From: Acidaminococcus hominis
GTDB lineage: Bacteria; Bacillota; Negativicutes; Acidaminococcales; Acidaminococcaceae
Direction: 5' to 3'
Assembly (NCBI RefSeq): GCF_900291475.1
Contig: NZ_OLMM01000002.1
Span: 121,183 to 185,182, forward strand
Length of the DNA: 64,000 nucleotides
Shown: one piece after another, positions 25,226-33,408 of the stretch
Position numbering within the stretch: the first letter of the stretch is position 1
How the letters are laid out: every line of letters begins with the position of its first letter
The notes under the pieces: model-generated
What the model was told of the DNA's origin: nothing
The model's database searches: none
Seen by the model: only the letters and a program-made list of their open reading frames with translations
Position numbers and translations under genes: made by a program

Positions 25226-26025
25226 ACGGCCTCCTCCGCAGCCCGGTCTTCCAACGGAATAATGGCTTCCAGCAACTTCCTGGCATAGGGGTCCCGGGTA
25301 CTGCCCAGTTGTTCCACCGACAGATATTCCGTTACCCGGCCCCGGTACAGAAAGAGGACCTCATCGCACAGATAGGTAACGGACGTCAAATCATGGGTAA
25401 TAAACACATAGGTCAGGCCCAGTTTCCGTTTCAATTTCTGCAGCAGGTCCATTATCTGCACCTGGGTATGGGCATCCAGGGAAGAAATGGCCTCATCAAA
25501 GAGAATCACTTCCGGCTGGCAGGCCACAGCCCGGGCAATGCACACTCGCTGCAGCTGTCCCCCAGAAAGCTCATGGGGGAACCGGTCCGCCAGGGCGGCG
25601 GGCAGCCCGGCCAGCTCCAGCAGCTTGGCCGTTTCCTCCTCCCGCGCGACCTTATGGCCTTCCCGGCGCTCCCGGACCCTCAAACCTTCCCCGATAATAT
25701 CTTTTACCCGAAAGCGCGGATTGGCCGAGGTGGTATAATCCTGGAACACTATGCTCAGCTTATTCTGCAAATTTTTCCTCCCTGCCCGGGATTCGTAGAC
25801 CGACAAATCGTCCCACAGTACTTTTCCCTGATCCGGCTGCAAAAGGCCGCAGAGCACCCGTCCCAGGGTGGATTTCCCGCTTCCGGATTCGCCCAAAATC
25901 CCCAGGCAGGTTCCTTTCTGCACCTTTAGGGACACATCAAACAACACCTGCTGCCGGCTATGCCCAAACAGCGTATTTTGCCGTTCCCGGCGAAAACTTA
26001 CGGATATATTTTTTAGCTCAAGCAT
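25222..26025 (-). CDS. nikE: Nik/Dpp-type ABC transporter ATP-binding protein (second ATPase)
   Basis: ATPase subunit of a peptide/nickel-type importer. In 267 residues: Walker A GESGSGKSTLGR near 42, Q-loop IVFQDY, signature LSGGQLQRVCIARAV, Walker B VILFDEAISSLD and switch His in VFITHDLTS. The C-terminus is short, with no long oligopeptide-binding extension. AGGAG is 7 bases from the ATG. Its start overlaps the preceding ATPase gene by 8 bp. It is the fifth transporter gene in the order A-B-C-D-E, followed by the deacylase gene. Confidence 0.88.
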   Translation of the reverse strand: MLELKNISVSFRRERQNTLFGHSRQQVLFDVSLKVQKGTCLGILGESGSGKSTLGRVLCGLLQPDQGKVLWDDLSVYESRAGRKNLQNKLSIVFQDYTTSANPRFRVKDIIGEGLRVRERREGHKVAREEETAKLLELAGLPAALADRFPHELSGGQLQRVCIARAVACQPEVILFDEAISSLDAHTQVQIMDLLQKLKRKLGLTYVFITHDLTSVTYLCDEVLFLYRGRVTEYLSVEQLGSTRDPYARKLLEAIIPLEDRAAEEAV

Positions 26026-26857
26026 ATCCCTGCTCCTTTCCTTTACCCTGCAGCACCCTTTGGTACCGTTCCATAACCTCTGCCCTTTTTCCCACCAAAA
26101 GCCGCGTGTAGGGATCTTTGGCGTGGTGAAGAATCTGATAGAAACTGCCCCGGTCCACCACCTGGCCCTGGCTGAGCACCACCAGCCGGTCTGCTACCCG
26201 GGAAATGGCGTTCAGGTCATGGGAAACAAAGACCAGGGCCGTTCCCTTCTCCTCCTTGATTTTCAGCAGCTCAGCCAAAATTTCCACCTGGGTTATGGCA
26301 TCAATGGCGGTAGTGGGCTCGTCGGCAATCAGAAGCGCCGGCTCCAGGGCCGCTGCAATGCCGATCATAATCCGCTGCAGCATTCCTCCGGACAGTTGGT
26401 GGAGATATTTTTCCAGCACTTCTTCCGGCTGGTGGATGCGCATTTTTTCCAATACTGTCAGGGAGCGCTCCCGAATCTCTCCCTTTCTCCAGTTTCCGTG
26501 GGCCGCAAAGGTTTCAGCCAGCTGGCTGCCAATCCTGTACAGCGGGTCAAAACAGGTCATGGGGTTTTGCAAAATAATCCCCACCTTGCCGCCCCGCAGA
26601 CGGCGCAGCTCTTCACTGGACTTGGTAAGCAGCTCTTGCCCCTGAAACTGGACGCTGCCCGTTACCTGAAAGCTGCTGTCCAAAAGGCCCATGGCCGCTT
26701 TCAGGGTCAGGGACTTGCCGCTGCCGGATTCCCCCAGAATGCCCAGGCATTCCCCAGGCGCCACAGAAAAGGAAACGTTTCTTACCAAGGGAACCAGCAG
26801 CCCCTTCCGGCCTTTTAGCTGCACCTCCAGGTTTTCCACCTGAAATAGGGGTTTCAT
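26018..26857 (-). CDS. nikD: Nik/Dpp-type ABC transporter ATP-binding protein (first ATPase)
   Basis: The first of the paired ATPases of the importer (279 residues). Walker A is GESGSGKSLTLK, Q-loop IILQNPMTCFDP, signature LSGGMLQRIMIGIA, Walker B LLIADEPTTAID and switch VFVSHDLNAI. The frame continues upstream, but the ATG at 26857 has GGAGG about 7 bases before it and overlaps the permease stop as ATGA. Together with the next gene it would form the heterodimeric motor on the inner face of the membrane. Confidence 0.88.
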   Translation of the reverse strand: MKPLFQVENLEVQLKGRKGLLVPLVRNVSFSVAPGECLGILGESGSGKSLTLKAAMGLLDSSFQVTGSVQFQGQELLTKSSEELRRLRGGKVGIILQNPMTCFDPLYRIGSQLAETFAAHGNWRKGEIRERSLTVLEKMRIHQPEEVLEKYLHQLSGGMLQRIMIGIAAALEPALLIADEPTTAIDAITQVEILAELLKIKEEKGTALVFVSHDLNAISRVADRLVVLSQGQVVDRGSFYQILHHAKDPYTRLLVGKRAEVMERYQRVLQGKGKEQGYA

Positions 26858-27678
26858 GATTCCACCTCCTTTGGATCCAGCACATCCCGCAGGGCATCTC
26901 CCATGAGATTGAAACAGCATACCAAGGAAACCAGGGCAACGCCCGGCGCCAGCATCTGGATGGGATTCCGAGTCAATACATCTTTGGCCTCATTGAGCAT
27001 GGCACCCCATTCAGGAACCGGTGCCTGCACTCCCAGCCCTAAAAAGGACAGGGTGGAAATATTGATAATCGCCCAGCCCACGTCCAAGGAAGCCAGCACC
27101 GCCAGGTCGGAAGTAATGGAGGGCAGCAGGTGGCGGAAAAGGATAAAACGCTCCGGCATACCCACACAGCGGGAAAACTGCACAAAATTCATATCCCGAT
27201 ACTGCATAACCCCAGTGCGGATCATCCGGGCATACCAGGCCCATTTGATGAAGATATTGGCAATAATCACATTCTGGACGTTAATACCCAAAAGCCCGAC
27301 CACTGCAAAAACCATAATCTGGCTGGGAAAGGACAGCATCACGTCCACCACCCGCATAATGACCTCTTCCACCACACCCCGGAAATAACCGGCCATAATG
27401 CCCAGCACAGCTCCCAAGCTGATGGTTCCCAGCATGGTCAAAAGGGCCAGGCCCAGGGTGGGCCGAATGCCGTAAATCAGCCGGGAGAGGACGCAGCGGC
27501 CCAAATGATCGGTACCCAGCGGATAGGTCAGGCTATAGGGCCGAAACTTTTGTAGGATATTGGTGACATAGGGGTCATGGGGCGCCAAAACCGGAGCCAA
27601 TAAGCCAATCAGGGCAATAAGCAGTACAAAAGCCACGGTCAGCACCGCTGCCCGATTGTTCCAAAACCGTTTTCCCAT
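26854..27678 (-). CDS. nikC: Nik/Dpp-type ABC transporter permease (NikC-like)
   Basis: A 274-residue inner-membrane permease of the DppC/NikC type: an N-terminal helix (about 10-33), a periplasmic loop with YPLGTDHLGRCVLSRLIYG, then five helices. The ATPase-docking EAA-type loop is seen in ARCVGMPERFILFRHLLP-like form (SRCVGMPERFILFRHL). GGGAGG precedes the ATG by 7 bases, 2 bp after the stop of the other permease gene. It pairs with the NikB-like subunit to make the translocation path. Confidence 0.86.
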   Translation of the reverse strand: MGKRFWNNRAAVLTVAFVLLIALIGLLAPVLAPHDPYVTNILQKFRPYSLTYPLGTDHLGRCVLSRLIYGIRPTLGLALLTMLGTISLGAVLGIMAGYFRGVVEEVIMRVVDVMLSFPSQIMVFAVVGLLGINVQNVIIANIFIKWAWYARMIRTGVMQYRDMNFVQFSRCVGMPERFILFRHLLPSITSDLAVLASLDVGWAIINISTLSFLGLGVQAPVPEWGAMLNEAKDVLTRNPIQMLAPGVALVSLVCCFNLMGDALRDVLDPKEVES

Positions 27679-27680
27679 GG

Positions 27681-28619
27681 TTAGACCTCCCTTCTGAGTC
27701 TGGGATCCGATACCGTTTGCAGCACGTCGAATACCAGATTAAAGACCACAAATAAAATTCCAATAAACAGCACATAGGTTTGAATTACCGGCAAATCCCG
27801 GTTAAAGATGGAGCTGATGCACAACGTACCCAGCCCCGGCCAGGAAAACACATTTTCCACCACAATGGTTCCGGCAATCATCTGGGGAATGCTCATTCCC
27901 ATGGCCACAATGCAGGTATGCATGGAATTTTTCAGGATATGCTTCACCAAAATGGCCCGCTGGGGCAATCCCCGAACCTGGGCATAGAGTACGTAGTCCC
28001 GCTTCATATTTTCCAGCATATTGTTGCGAATCAGCCGGATGTAGGTGGAAATATAGCTCAGGGCTACCGTAAAGGCCGGCAGAACCAAATGCTGCCAGGT
28101 ACCATTCCCATTAGTAGGCAGCAGCCGCAGCTTGACGCTGACGCCCCACATCAGCAGCAGCCCCACCCAATAGGCGGGCATGGCAGTGGAGATAAAGACC
28201 AGGGCCCGCATGCCCCGGTCGAACCAGCCATCCTTGTACACCGCACACAGGAACCCAATGGGAATGCTCAGCACCAGTACAATCACAAAAGACGCCGCCG
28301 CCAATTGGAGGGTGGCCGGCAGGCAGCGGGCCAGTTCCCCAGCCACCGTCCGGGCCGGGTTTACATAGCTGACGCCAAAGTCCCCTTGCAGGCAGCCCAG
28401 TACCCAGTCGGTATAACGCACCAAAAAGGGTTTGTTCAGGCCCAGTTCGGCTTCTGCCTTGGCAATGGCCTCAGGGGTAATGATGGGGGTCTGCTGGATG
28501 CGCAGCACCACCTCCGCCGGATTGGAGGGGATCAGGTTGATAAATACGAAACAGACAAAAGAAATGGCCAAAAGCAGCGGAATGGCCATCAGCAGCCTGT
28601 GGATTACGTAACGTTTCAT
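27681..28619 (-). CDS. nikB: Nik/Dpp-type ABC transporter permease (NikB-like)
   Basis: A 312-residue permease that resembles E. coli NikB more than DppB in the stretches I remember: RYVIHRLLM at the start, RCLPATLQLAAAS, GTWQHLVLPA, IGGT-like IAGTIVVENVFSWPGLG and SSIFNRDLPVIQ near the end. Six membrane segments are predicted. The ribosome site is poor: the clear AAGGAG lies about 20 bases before the ATG. A hairpin lies between the binding-protein gene and this gene, which may lower expression of the membrane components relative to the binding protein. Confidence 0.86.
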   Translation of the reverse strand: MKRYVIHRLLMAIPLLLAISFVCFVFINLIPSNPAEVVLRIQQTPIITPEAIAKAEAELGLNKPFLVRYTDWVLGCLQGDFGVSYVNPARTVAGELARCLPATLQLAAASFVIVLVLSIPIGFLCAVYKDGWFDRGMRALVFISTAMPAYWVGLLLMWGVSVKLRLLPTNGNGTWQHLVLPAFTVALSYISTYIRLIRNNMLENMKRDYVLYAQVRGLPQRAILVKHILKNSMHTCIVAMGMSIPQMIAGTIVVENVFSWPGLGTLCISSIFNRDLPVIQTYVLFIGILFVVFNLVFDVLQTVSDPRLRREV

Positions 28620-28656
28620 GGTATTTTCACTTCTCTTTCTCTCCTTACAGCAAGAA

Positions 28657-28678
28657 AGCCGCTCCTTGCGAAGCGGCC
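28657..28678 (-). terminator. Intercistronic hairpin between nikA-like and nikB-like genes
   Basis: GCCGCT/AAGCGGC arms form a compact hairpin followed on the minus strand by TTTCTT, a leaky-terminator or mRNA-stabilising layout often seen between a binding-protein gene and its permease genes. Confidence 0.5.
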
Positions 28679-28685
28679 CCCTGGA

Positions 28686-30260
28686 TTACTCAAAATACAT
28701 ACTGGCAAAATCTACGTCGTATTGGTCGATGCCAAAGTGGACACCCTTCAATTTGGACGTATAGAGCGCCTTGTTGGTTTCATAGGTCAGCGGCAGGTAG
28801 ACCGCGTCCTCGTGCAGCCGGGTCAGCACAAACTTGTACAATTCCTGCCGCTTGGCTTCATCGGTGGACGTGAGAATATCCGTAATGGCCTGGTCAATCT
28901 CTGCCTTATCTGCCAGCCCCTGCTGGGTTGCAAAGTCCCCGTACACCGGAGCCCGCATGGCCGCCAGAGAAGACTGGGGATCATAGGGCATGCCCCAGCA
29001 GATATTAAAGACCATATCGAAATTCCCGGCCTTCATATTATCCCGGTAGGACTGTTCTTCCTCCCCATGGATATTAAGAGCAATGCCCAGTTTCCGATAC
29101 TCACTTTGGAGATACTCGGCAATGGTTTTCTCCGTTACACTGTCACTGTTGTAGAGCAGATCCAGTTCCAGTTTCTGGCCGTCCTTGGCCCGCAGCCCAT
29201 CGCTGGCCATAACCCAGCCAGCCTGGTCCAGCAGCTGGCCCGCCGCTGCGGTATTATAGGCATAGGGCTCCAGCCCCACATTGCAGTAAGGAACGGTAGG
29301 GGAATACAAGGTATCCGCCGCCGGTTCCAGTCCGTAAAAAATACCCTCTGAAATGGCCTTCCGGTTGGTGGCGTGCTGAAGGGCTTTCCGAACCGCACTT
29401 TCCCCTAAGATTTCATGGGTGGTATTGAAGACAATGTGCCGGGTAGAGGTGGGATTGGACAGCTGGGTGGTAAATTTATCGCTTTTCACATACTGGCTGA
29501 TGGCATCTGCATCCAACATATTCTTGCCAAAAATCAGGTCAATTTCCCCATTTTCCAGCGCCATGATCCGGGTTTGGTTATCCGGAATGACCTTTACAGT
29601 AATTTTCTTCAGGGCCGGCTTCTTACCCCAGTATTTTTCGTTCCGTTCAAATACAGCGTATTCGTCAGTGACAAAGTCTTTCAGTACATAGGGCCCCGTC
29701 CCAATATAACTGGTTACCCCATCCTTGGTGCTGCCGTTTTTCATGCTTTTGGGGGAAATCATGGCAAAGGGCCGGATGCAGGCCAATTCCGTCAGCATGG
29801 GATAATAGGGCTCGCTCATTTCAATAACAAAGGTATCCTTGTCCGGAGCAGAAACACTGGTGAGCAAATTCATCATTTCCAGCCAGGTATGCCGTTCCCG
29901 GTTTTCCAAAATAGCATTAAAGTTGGCCAAAATGGCGTTGGCATCACAGGGCGTTCCATCGGAGAAGGTAACCCCCGGACGAATCTTAAAGGTGTAGGTC
30001 CGCCCGTCCGGACTGATGGTCCAGCTTTCCGCCAGACAGCCCACATACCCCTTTTCCGTATTGGTCACCAGGGTATCGTACAGCATGGACTGGGCGTACA
30101 TCTCCCCAGCGTACAAATGGGGATTCAGGTTCCGGATATCCCGGTAATTGACGTACACCAATTCATCTTTCTTTCCGCCTGCCGTTTTGCCTGCCCCGCC
30201 ATCGGCACCACAACCCGTAAATGCGGTCAGCAGCAGGACGCCGCCCAGCAGCGCCACCAA
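28686..30260 (-). CDS. nikA: NikA-like substrate-binding lipoprotein (start region interrupted by a stop codon)
   Basis: A 524-residue (from TTG) SBP family 5 protein that closely follows E. coli NikA: NLNPHLYAGEMYAQSM near 45, LSEPYYPMLTELA-like SEPYYPMLTEL, GTGPYVL, NEKYWG, TLYSPTVPYCNVGL, GEEEQSYRDNM and PYDPQSSLAAMRAP. At the place of NikA His416 (FHRTWG) it has Asn, about residue 419 (FNICWG), so plain nickel-histidine binding is doubtful. A signal with TGC lipobox follows the start. The only good ribosome site serves an ATG at 30275 whose frame is ATG AAA AAA TAA, then continues ATT TTG GTG into this gene. Translation would need reinitiation at TTG/ATT, or the stop is a mutation or sequencing error. 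Confidence 0.82.
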   Translation of the reverse strand: MVALLGGVLLLTAFTGCGADGGAGKTAGGKKDELVYVNYRDIRNLNPHLYAGEMYAQSMLYDTLVTNTEKGYVGCLAESWTISPDGRTYTFKIRPGVTFSDGTPCDANAILANFNAILENRERHTWLEMMNLLTSVSAPDKDTFVIEMSEPYYPMLTELACIRPFAMISPKSMKNGSTKDGVTSYIGTGPYVLKDFVTDEYAVFERNEKYWGKKPALKKITVKVIPDNQTRIMALENGEIDLIFGKNMLDADAISQYVKSDKFTTQLSNPTSTRHIVFNTTHEILGESAVRKALQHATNRKAISEGIFYGLEPAADTLYSPTVPYCNVGLEPYAYNTAAAGQLLDQAGWVMASDGLRAKDGQKLELDLLYNSDSVTEKTIAEYLQSEYRKLGIALNIHGEEEQSYRDNMKAGNFDMVFNICWGMPYDPQSSLAAMRAPVYGDFATQQGLADKAEIDQAITDILTSTDEAKRQELYKFVLTRLHEDAVYLPLTYETNKALYTSKLKGVHFGIDQYDVDFASMYFE

Positions 30261-30263
30261 AAT

Positions 30264-30266
30264 TTA
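30264..30266 (-). other. In-frame TAA at codon 4 of the nikA-like gene
   Basis: Downstream of GGAGG (30281-30285) and the ATG at 30273-30275 the codons read AAA AAA TAA ATT TTG GTG GCG. A single-base change from AAA to TAA would explain it and would restore a normal lipoprotein start (Met-Lys-Lys-Lys-Ile-Leu-Val). Confidence 0.85.
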
Positions 30267-30358
30267 TTTTTTCATAAGGACCTCCTGACAAATGTTGCGT
30301 ACATATCATACTTTGTCAGAATACACTGGTTAGTCGAAACTTACTAGGCCCGAATTTT

Positions 30359-30386
30359 TTATAGAAATCTATAACGAATCGTTATA
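30359..30386. promoter_or_regulatory. Overlapping palindromes, candidate LysR operator of the Nik-like operon
   Basis: TTATAGAAATCTATAA (30359-30374) is a perfect palindrome, and TATAACGAATCGTTATA (30370-30386) is a palindrome around one central base that contains the LysR consensus T-N11-A. Both lie just after the LysR stop and about 85-115 bp before the nikA-like start, in the only non-coding gap of the region. Confidence 0.55.
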
Positions 30387-30388
30387 CC

Positions 30389-31291
30389 CTATAAAATCTT
30401 TGCCAATTCCTGGATCAGCCACTGGGCTTGGGGAGACAAGGGCCGCTCAGGGTCCTGCACATACCCCAGCTGAAGAAAAGGCTCACAGTTCTCGATGGCA
30501 AGGGGCTTGATGGCATACTGCTCATAGGGCTCGTGCATAAAATTAAGCCCCAGACTGCAAACATCGGTGTGCAGCAGCATATCAATCAGCAAATGGTCAC
30601 TATTGGTATAAACCACGTTCTGCAGCAATTTAGGGTCAATGACCCCCATGCTCACATGCTCCAAATGGTGCTCCATGGAGAAAAAGTCCCGCACGCCCCG
30701 CATAAACTTCAGCTTGTGCAGGTCCGCAAAATCCACACTGTTTTCCTGGTACAAGGGATGCTTGGGCCCCACATAGACGCAGATGCTTTTTACGCTCAGC
30801 GGGATAAATTCCAGCTTCTTGTGGGACAAAATATGCTGGAAGGCCGCTGCCTGCTTTTGGGCCACATAGACAATCCCCACTTCGGAAATCCCCTGCTGTA
30901 CCTGCTCCGTAATTTCTTCCACCGTTCCTTCGTGGTGTTCAATATGAATGTCCGCCCCCCAGGTTTTGTAGAAATCCACCAAAAGCCGGGCCACCATATT
31001 GCTGGGATAGGTGGATACCCTGAGGCTTTCCTGCTCATCAGGAATGGCCAGGGAAGCAATGGTAGCCGTGGTTTTCAAAATCAGCCGGGCATATTCCAGC
31101 ACGGTCTTGCCATACACCGTAGGCTGCACCCCTTTGCCGCTGCGAATCAGCAGGTTTCTCCCCAGCTCATGCTCCAAAGTACGTATGGTCTTGCTTACAT
31201 TGGGCTGGGTCGTATACATACAGGCCGCAGCCTGGGATAAACTGCCTCGCTCACAGGCAGTGACAAAAATCTCCAGTTGTTTGATGTCCAT
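30389..31291 (-). CDS. LysR-family regulator upstream of the Nik-like operon
   Basis: A 300-residue LysR-type protein. The helix-turn-helix is in residues about 3-62 (IFVTACERGSLSQAAACMYT ... QPNVSKTIRTLEHELG), followed by an effector domain from about residue 90, with VGIVYVAQKQAAAF, VYVGPKHPLY and LLHTDVCSLGLNF. AAGGAG lies 8 bases before the ATG. It is transcribed in the same direction as the importer genes, 113 bp before them, with two palindromes in the gap, so it is likely their regulator. A further inverted repeat (CCTATA...TATAGG, 31352-31387) lies upstream of its own start and could be an autoregulatory site. Confidence 0.85.
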   Translation of the reverse strand: MDIKQLEIFVTACERGSLSQAAACMYTTQPNVSKTIRTLEHELGRNLLIRSGKGVQPTVYGKTVLEYARLILKTTATIASLAIPDEQESLRVSTYPSNMVARLLVDFYKTWGADIHIEHHEGTVEEITEQVQQGISEVGIVYVAQKQAAAFQHILSHKKLEFIPLSVKSICVYVGPKHPLYQENSVDFADLHKLKFMRGVRDFFSMEHHLEHVSMGVIDPKLLQNVVYTNSDHLLIDMLLHTDVCSLGLNFMHEPYEQYAIKPLAIENCEPFLQLGYVQDPERPLSPQAQWLIQELAKIL

Positions 31292-31739
31292 AGGTCACGC
31301 TCCTTGTATTCCGGGAGTTTGTTTGTGCTAATCCGTTTCACTATACCGTTTCCTATAGATAATTGCAAGTTGCCTAAACGTTATAGGAATGGCCGCAAGC
31401 AAAACAGCCCAAAAAAGCCTGACCGCAGGTTCTCCCCCGCAATCAGGCTTGATACTTTCGGCACCTAAAATGGGCTGCCTTATCCTTTCGGACAGGCAGC
31501 CCATAGGGTCCCTATTTCTAATTGGAATGTAAGCGCAGCCCAGCCTTTGTCTTTTGAGGTGCCGGTCCATTTCGACCTAATGGGGCCCGGCGTTATAAAT
31601 CGACTAGATGAAATAATAAAGGAGACTCAAAGCAACAGGGGCATGAACTGCAGGCTATAACACTTGCTGCGTGGGACTTGCAAACGGAATCCGGGGCTTC
31701 CTGCTGGAAGTTCCGTTTTCCGAAATTGCCAAGGTGTAG
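31292..31739. other. Gene-free region with several strong stem-loops; candidate structured RNA
   Basis: No convincing protein gene is seen in these 448 bp between the DUF4153 gene and the LysR gene. On the minus strand, order of transcription: hairpin AAACGGAA/TTCCGTTT (about 31691-31725); a possible promoter TTGCAA-17 bp-TTATAG; a long-range stem pairing CGGCACCT with AGGTGCCG, which encloses a hairpin TGGGCTGCCT/AGGCAGCCCA (31470-31503); and a terminator, AAGCCTGA/TCAGGCTT plus T-run (31409-31453). This is the build of a 200-250 nt non-coding RNA or a leader. I could not match it to tmRNA, RNase P, SRP, T-box or a riboswitch class. Confidence 0.5.
31409..31453 (-). terminator. Intrinsic terminator ending the candidate RNA / DUF4153 transcript
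   Basis: On the minus strand AAGCCTGA, a GC-rich loop of about 20 bases and TCAGGCTT are followed by six Ts. It separates the upstream transcript from the LysR gene. Confidence 0.75.
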
Positions 31740-33347
31740 CTATCTTTCTAAAACTAGACCTCGTACGGCGATTACTCCCGGCTTGGTGCCGGTAAAGGAT
31801 TTCTCCTGACCGCCCACAAAGGTAAAGTAAAACATATGATGTTCGTCAATCATCCAGGTCATATCCTTCAGCGGGATCTCTCCCCCATTGGGATACAGCT
31901 GGTAGAGTCTATCTACAAAAGCTGTCACGTCATAGGTTGCCAGCTGACCATTTTCCTGGGTATAGGTCAATTTCCCGTCTTGGATTTTGGCCGGATCCAG
32001 AATATATACCCGGCTGTAATCCTTTACCGGAAAGCTGCCTGCATTATAGGCATAACGCAGATGCGTTTGCTGCCGGTTATTGGGCAGGGAAGCCAACAGG
32101 CCGGAGGCTTCTACTTCTTTTACCAGCGGATACCGCCAGCTGCCGGGATTTCCTTTCAGATATTCCCAAGCGCTGTAAATCCGGTCGGCCCGCTGGACGG
32201 AAATAGCCGGATTGGCCTGGAGCTGGCCGTCCACCAGCATTTGGCCCTGCAGCAGGTTTTCCCGCAGCTGACTATACTGGAGCTGGGCCGGGAAATCAAT
32301 GGCATTCAGCGGGGTCACTGTAACCAGCAGGGCCAGCACAGCGCCCAGGCCAAAGAGTTTCCGGGGTTTCATTCCCACCAGCCCCGCTGCCAGGATGCAG
32401 ACCCCGTAGGCACTGCATACCAGGGACAAATACCGCAGGGACGTGGCCCCGTAGGCGCTCCAGCGCATCTGCACCCCGATGCCCTGCACCAGCAGTACAG
32501 GAATCAGCAGCAGCCCGCCCAAGAGGAATACCTTGCGAAACCAGCGCTGGGACAAATCTCCAAAGCTGAAGTACAGCAGGGCGTATACCGCCGTGGCAGC
32601 GGAAGCAAACCAGTTCATGGTGCCCACAGGCATGGCTCTTACCCAGGCAATCTTTCCCATATACAGATACAGGATCAGCAGCAAAAGTCCAAAAAAGGGG
32701 AGCAGGACCCGCCGCCACAGGGTGGTAAACCCCGGCACTTCCGGAATTTCTTCTTCCGGAAGGGGAATGTAGGAAAGAAAGGTGAGAAAGCCCACTACTC
32801 CAAAGGCAAAGACGAAGATACAGCCCAGCCATTGGATGCCTACGGGCATGACCAGAAACTGGAAGCCCAGGTAGCAGATGGACAGCAGGACCAGAATCAG
32901 CAGCCCTATGCCCAAGCTTTTCACCAGGGACAGGAACAGCCAGGGAAAAACCCGGTCCCTGCCCTCTGGGACATCACAGTAATACAGGGTGGCGGTAGCT
33001 GAAGCTGCCATAATGCCTCCCGCCGCCATAAAGCAGTACGGAGTCAGCGGCAGTCCTTCCAAAAGCCGCCAGCCAATAATAAAGATCAGGAAACCCAGGG
33101 CATCCCGCCGGGGACCTACTTTGTCCGCCCGTTCATTGTACAGCCGCCAGGGAATGGACAGGGCAGTCACACAAAGCATCACCAGGATGCCCCGCTGCCA
33201 AATGTCCCCCTCCCCGCCAGGAGGCAGGTTCAGCTTGGTTTCCACCAGGCTGGCGGCGAAAATATACAGGCTGCCAAACACGGCCAGTTTAAACCGTCTG
33301 CTGCGCTGGAAAAGCGCAGCAGCAAATTCTCGTATGCGCTGCAGCAT
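31740..33347 (-). CDS. DUF4153-type polytopic membrane protein
   Basis: A 535-residue protein with about 11-12 membrane segments in the first 370 residues and a soluble, presumably extracytoplasmic, C-terminal part. The stretch GVQMRWSAYGATSLRYLSLVCSAYGV resembles the 'R-x-x-x-YGxTxxRY' landmark of DUF4153 membrane proteins, whose function is not established. Three ATGs are clustered at the start; the third (33347) stands 9 bases after GGGAG and is preferred. It follows the PC4-like gene by about 60 bp on the same strand. Confidence 0.7.
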   Translation of the reverse strand: MLQRIREFAAALFQRSRRFKLAVFGSLYIFAASLVETKLNLPPGGEGDIWQRGILVMLCVTALSIPWRLYNERADKVGPRRDALGFLIFIIGWRLLEGLPLTPYCFMAAGGIMAASATATLYYCDVPEGRDRVFPWLFLSLVKSLGIGLLILVLLSICYLGFQFLVMPVGIQWLGCIFVFAFGVVGFLTFLSYIPLPEEEIPEVPGFTTLWRRVLLPFFGLLLLILYLYMGKIAWVRAMPVGTMNWFASAATAVYALLYFSFGDLSQRWFRKVFLLGGLLLIPVLLVQGIGVQMRWSAYGATSLRYLSLVCSAYGVCILAAGLVGMKPRKLFGLGAVLALLVTVTPLNAIDFPAQLQYSQLRENLLQGQMLVDGQLQANPAISVQRADRIYSAWEYLKGNPGSWRYPLVKEVEASGLLASLPNNRQQTHLRYAYNAGSFPVKDYSRVYILDPAKIQDGKLTYTQENGQLATYDVTAFVDRLYQLYPNGGEIPLKDMTWMIDEHHMFYFTFVGGQEKSFTGTKPGVIAVRGLVLER

Positions 33348-33408
33348 TTGCATCATCTCCCATGCTATGAACTTACCTGTTCATTATACCATGGAAGCGG
33401 AGAAGCGG

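Noticed and set aside
27780-29351. 523-codon plus-strand open frame opposite nikB/nikA
   Set aside because: It crosses two real genes and an intercistronic hairpin, and its composition (Gln/His/Pro-rich) is that of a shadow frame.
31328-31570. 80-codon minus-strand frame in the structured intergenic region
   Set aside because: No ribosome site, it runs through the terminator and inner hairpin, and its composition is not protein-like.
31400-31740. tmRNA (ssrA), RNase P RNA or SRP RNA
   Set aside because: No T-loop GTTCGA with an acceptor pair and tag frame, no P4 consensus, and no SRP GGTCAGGTCCGGAAGGAAGC core were found.
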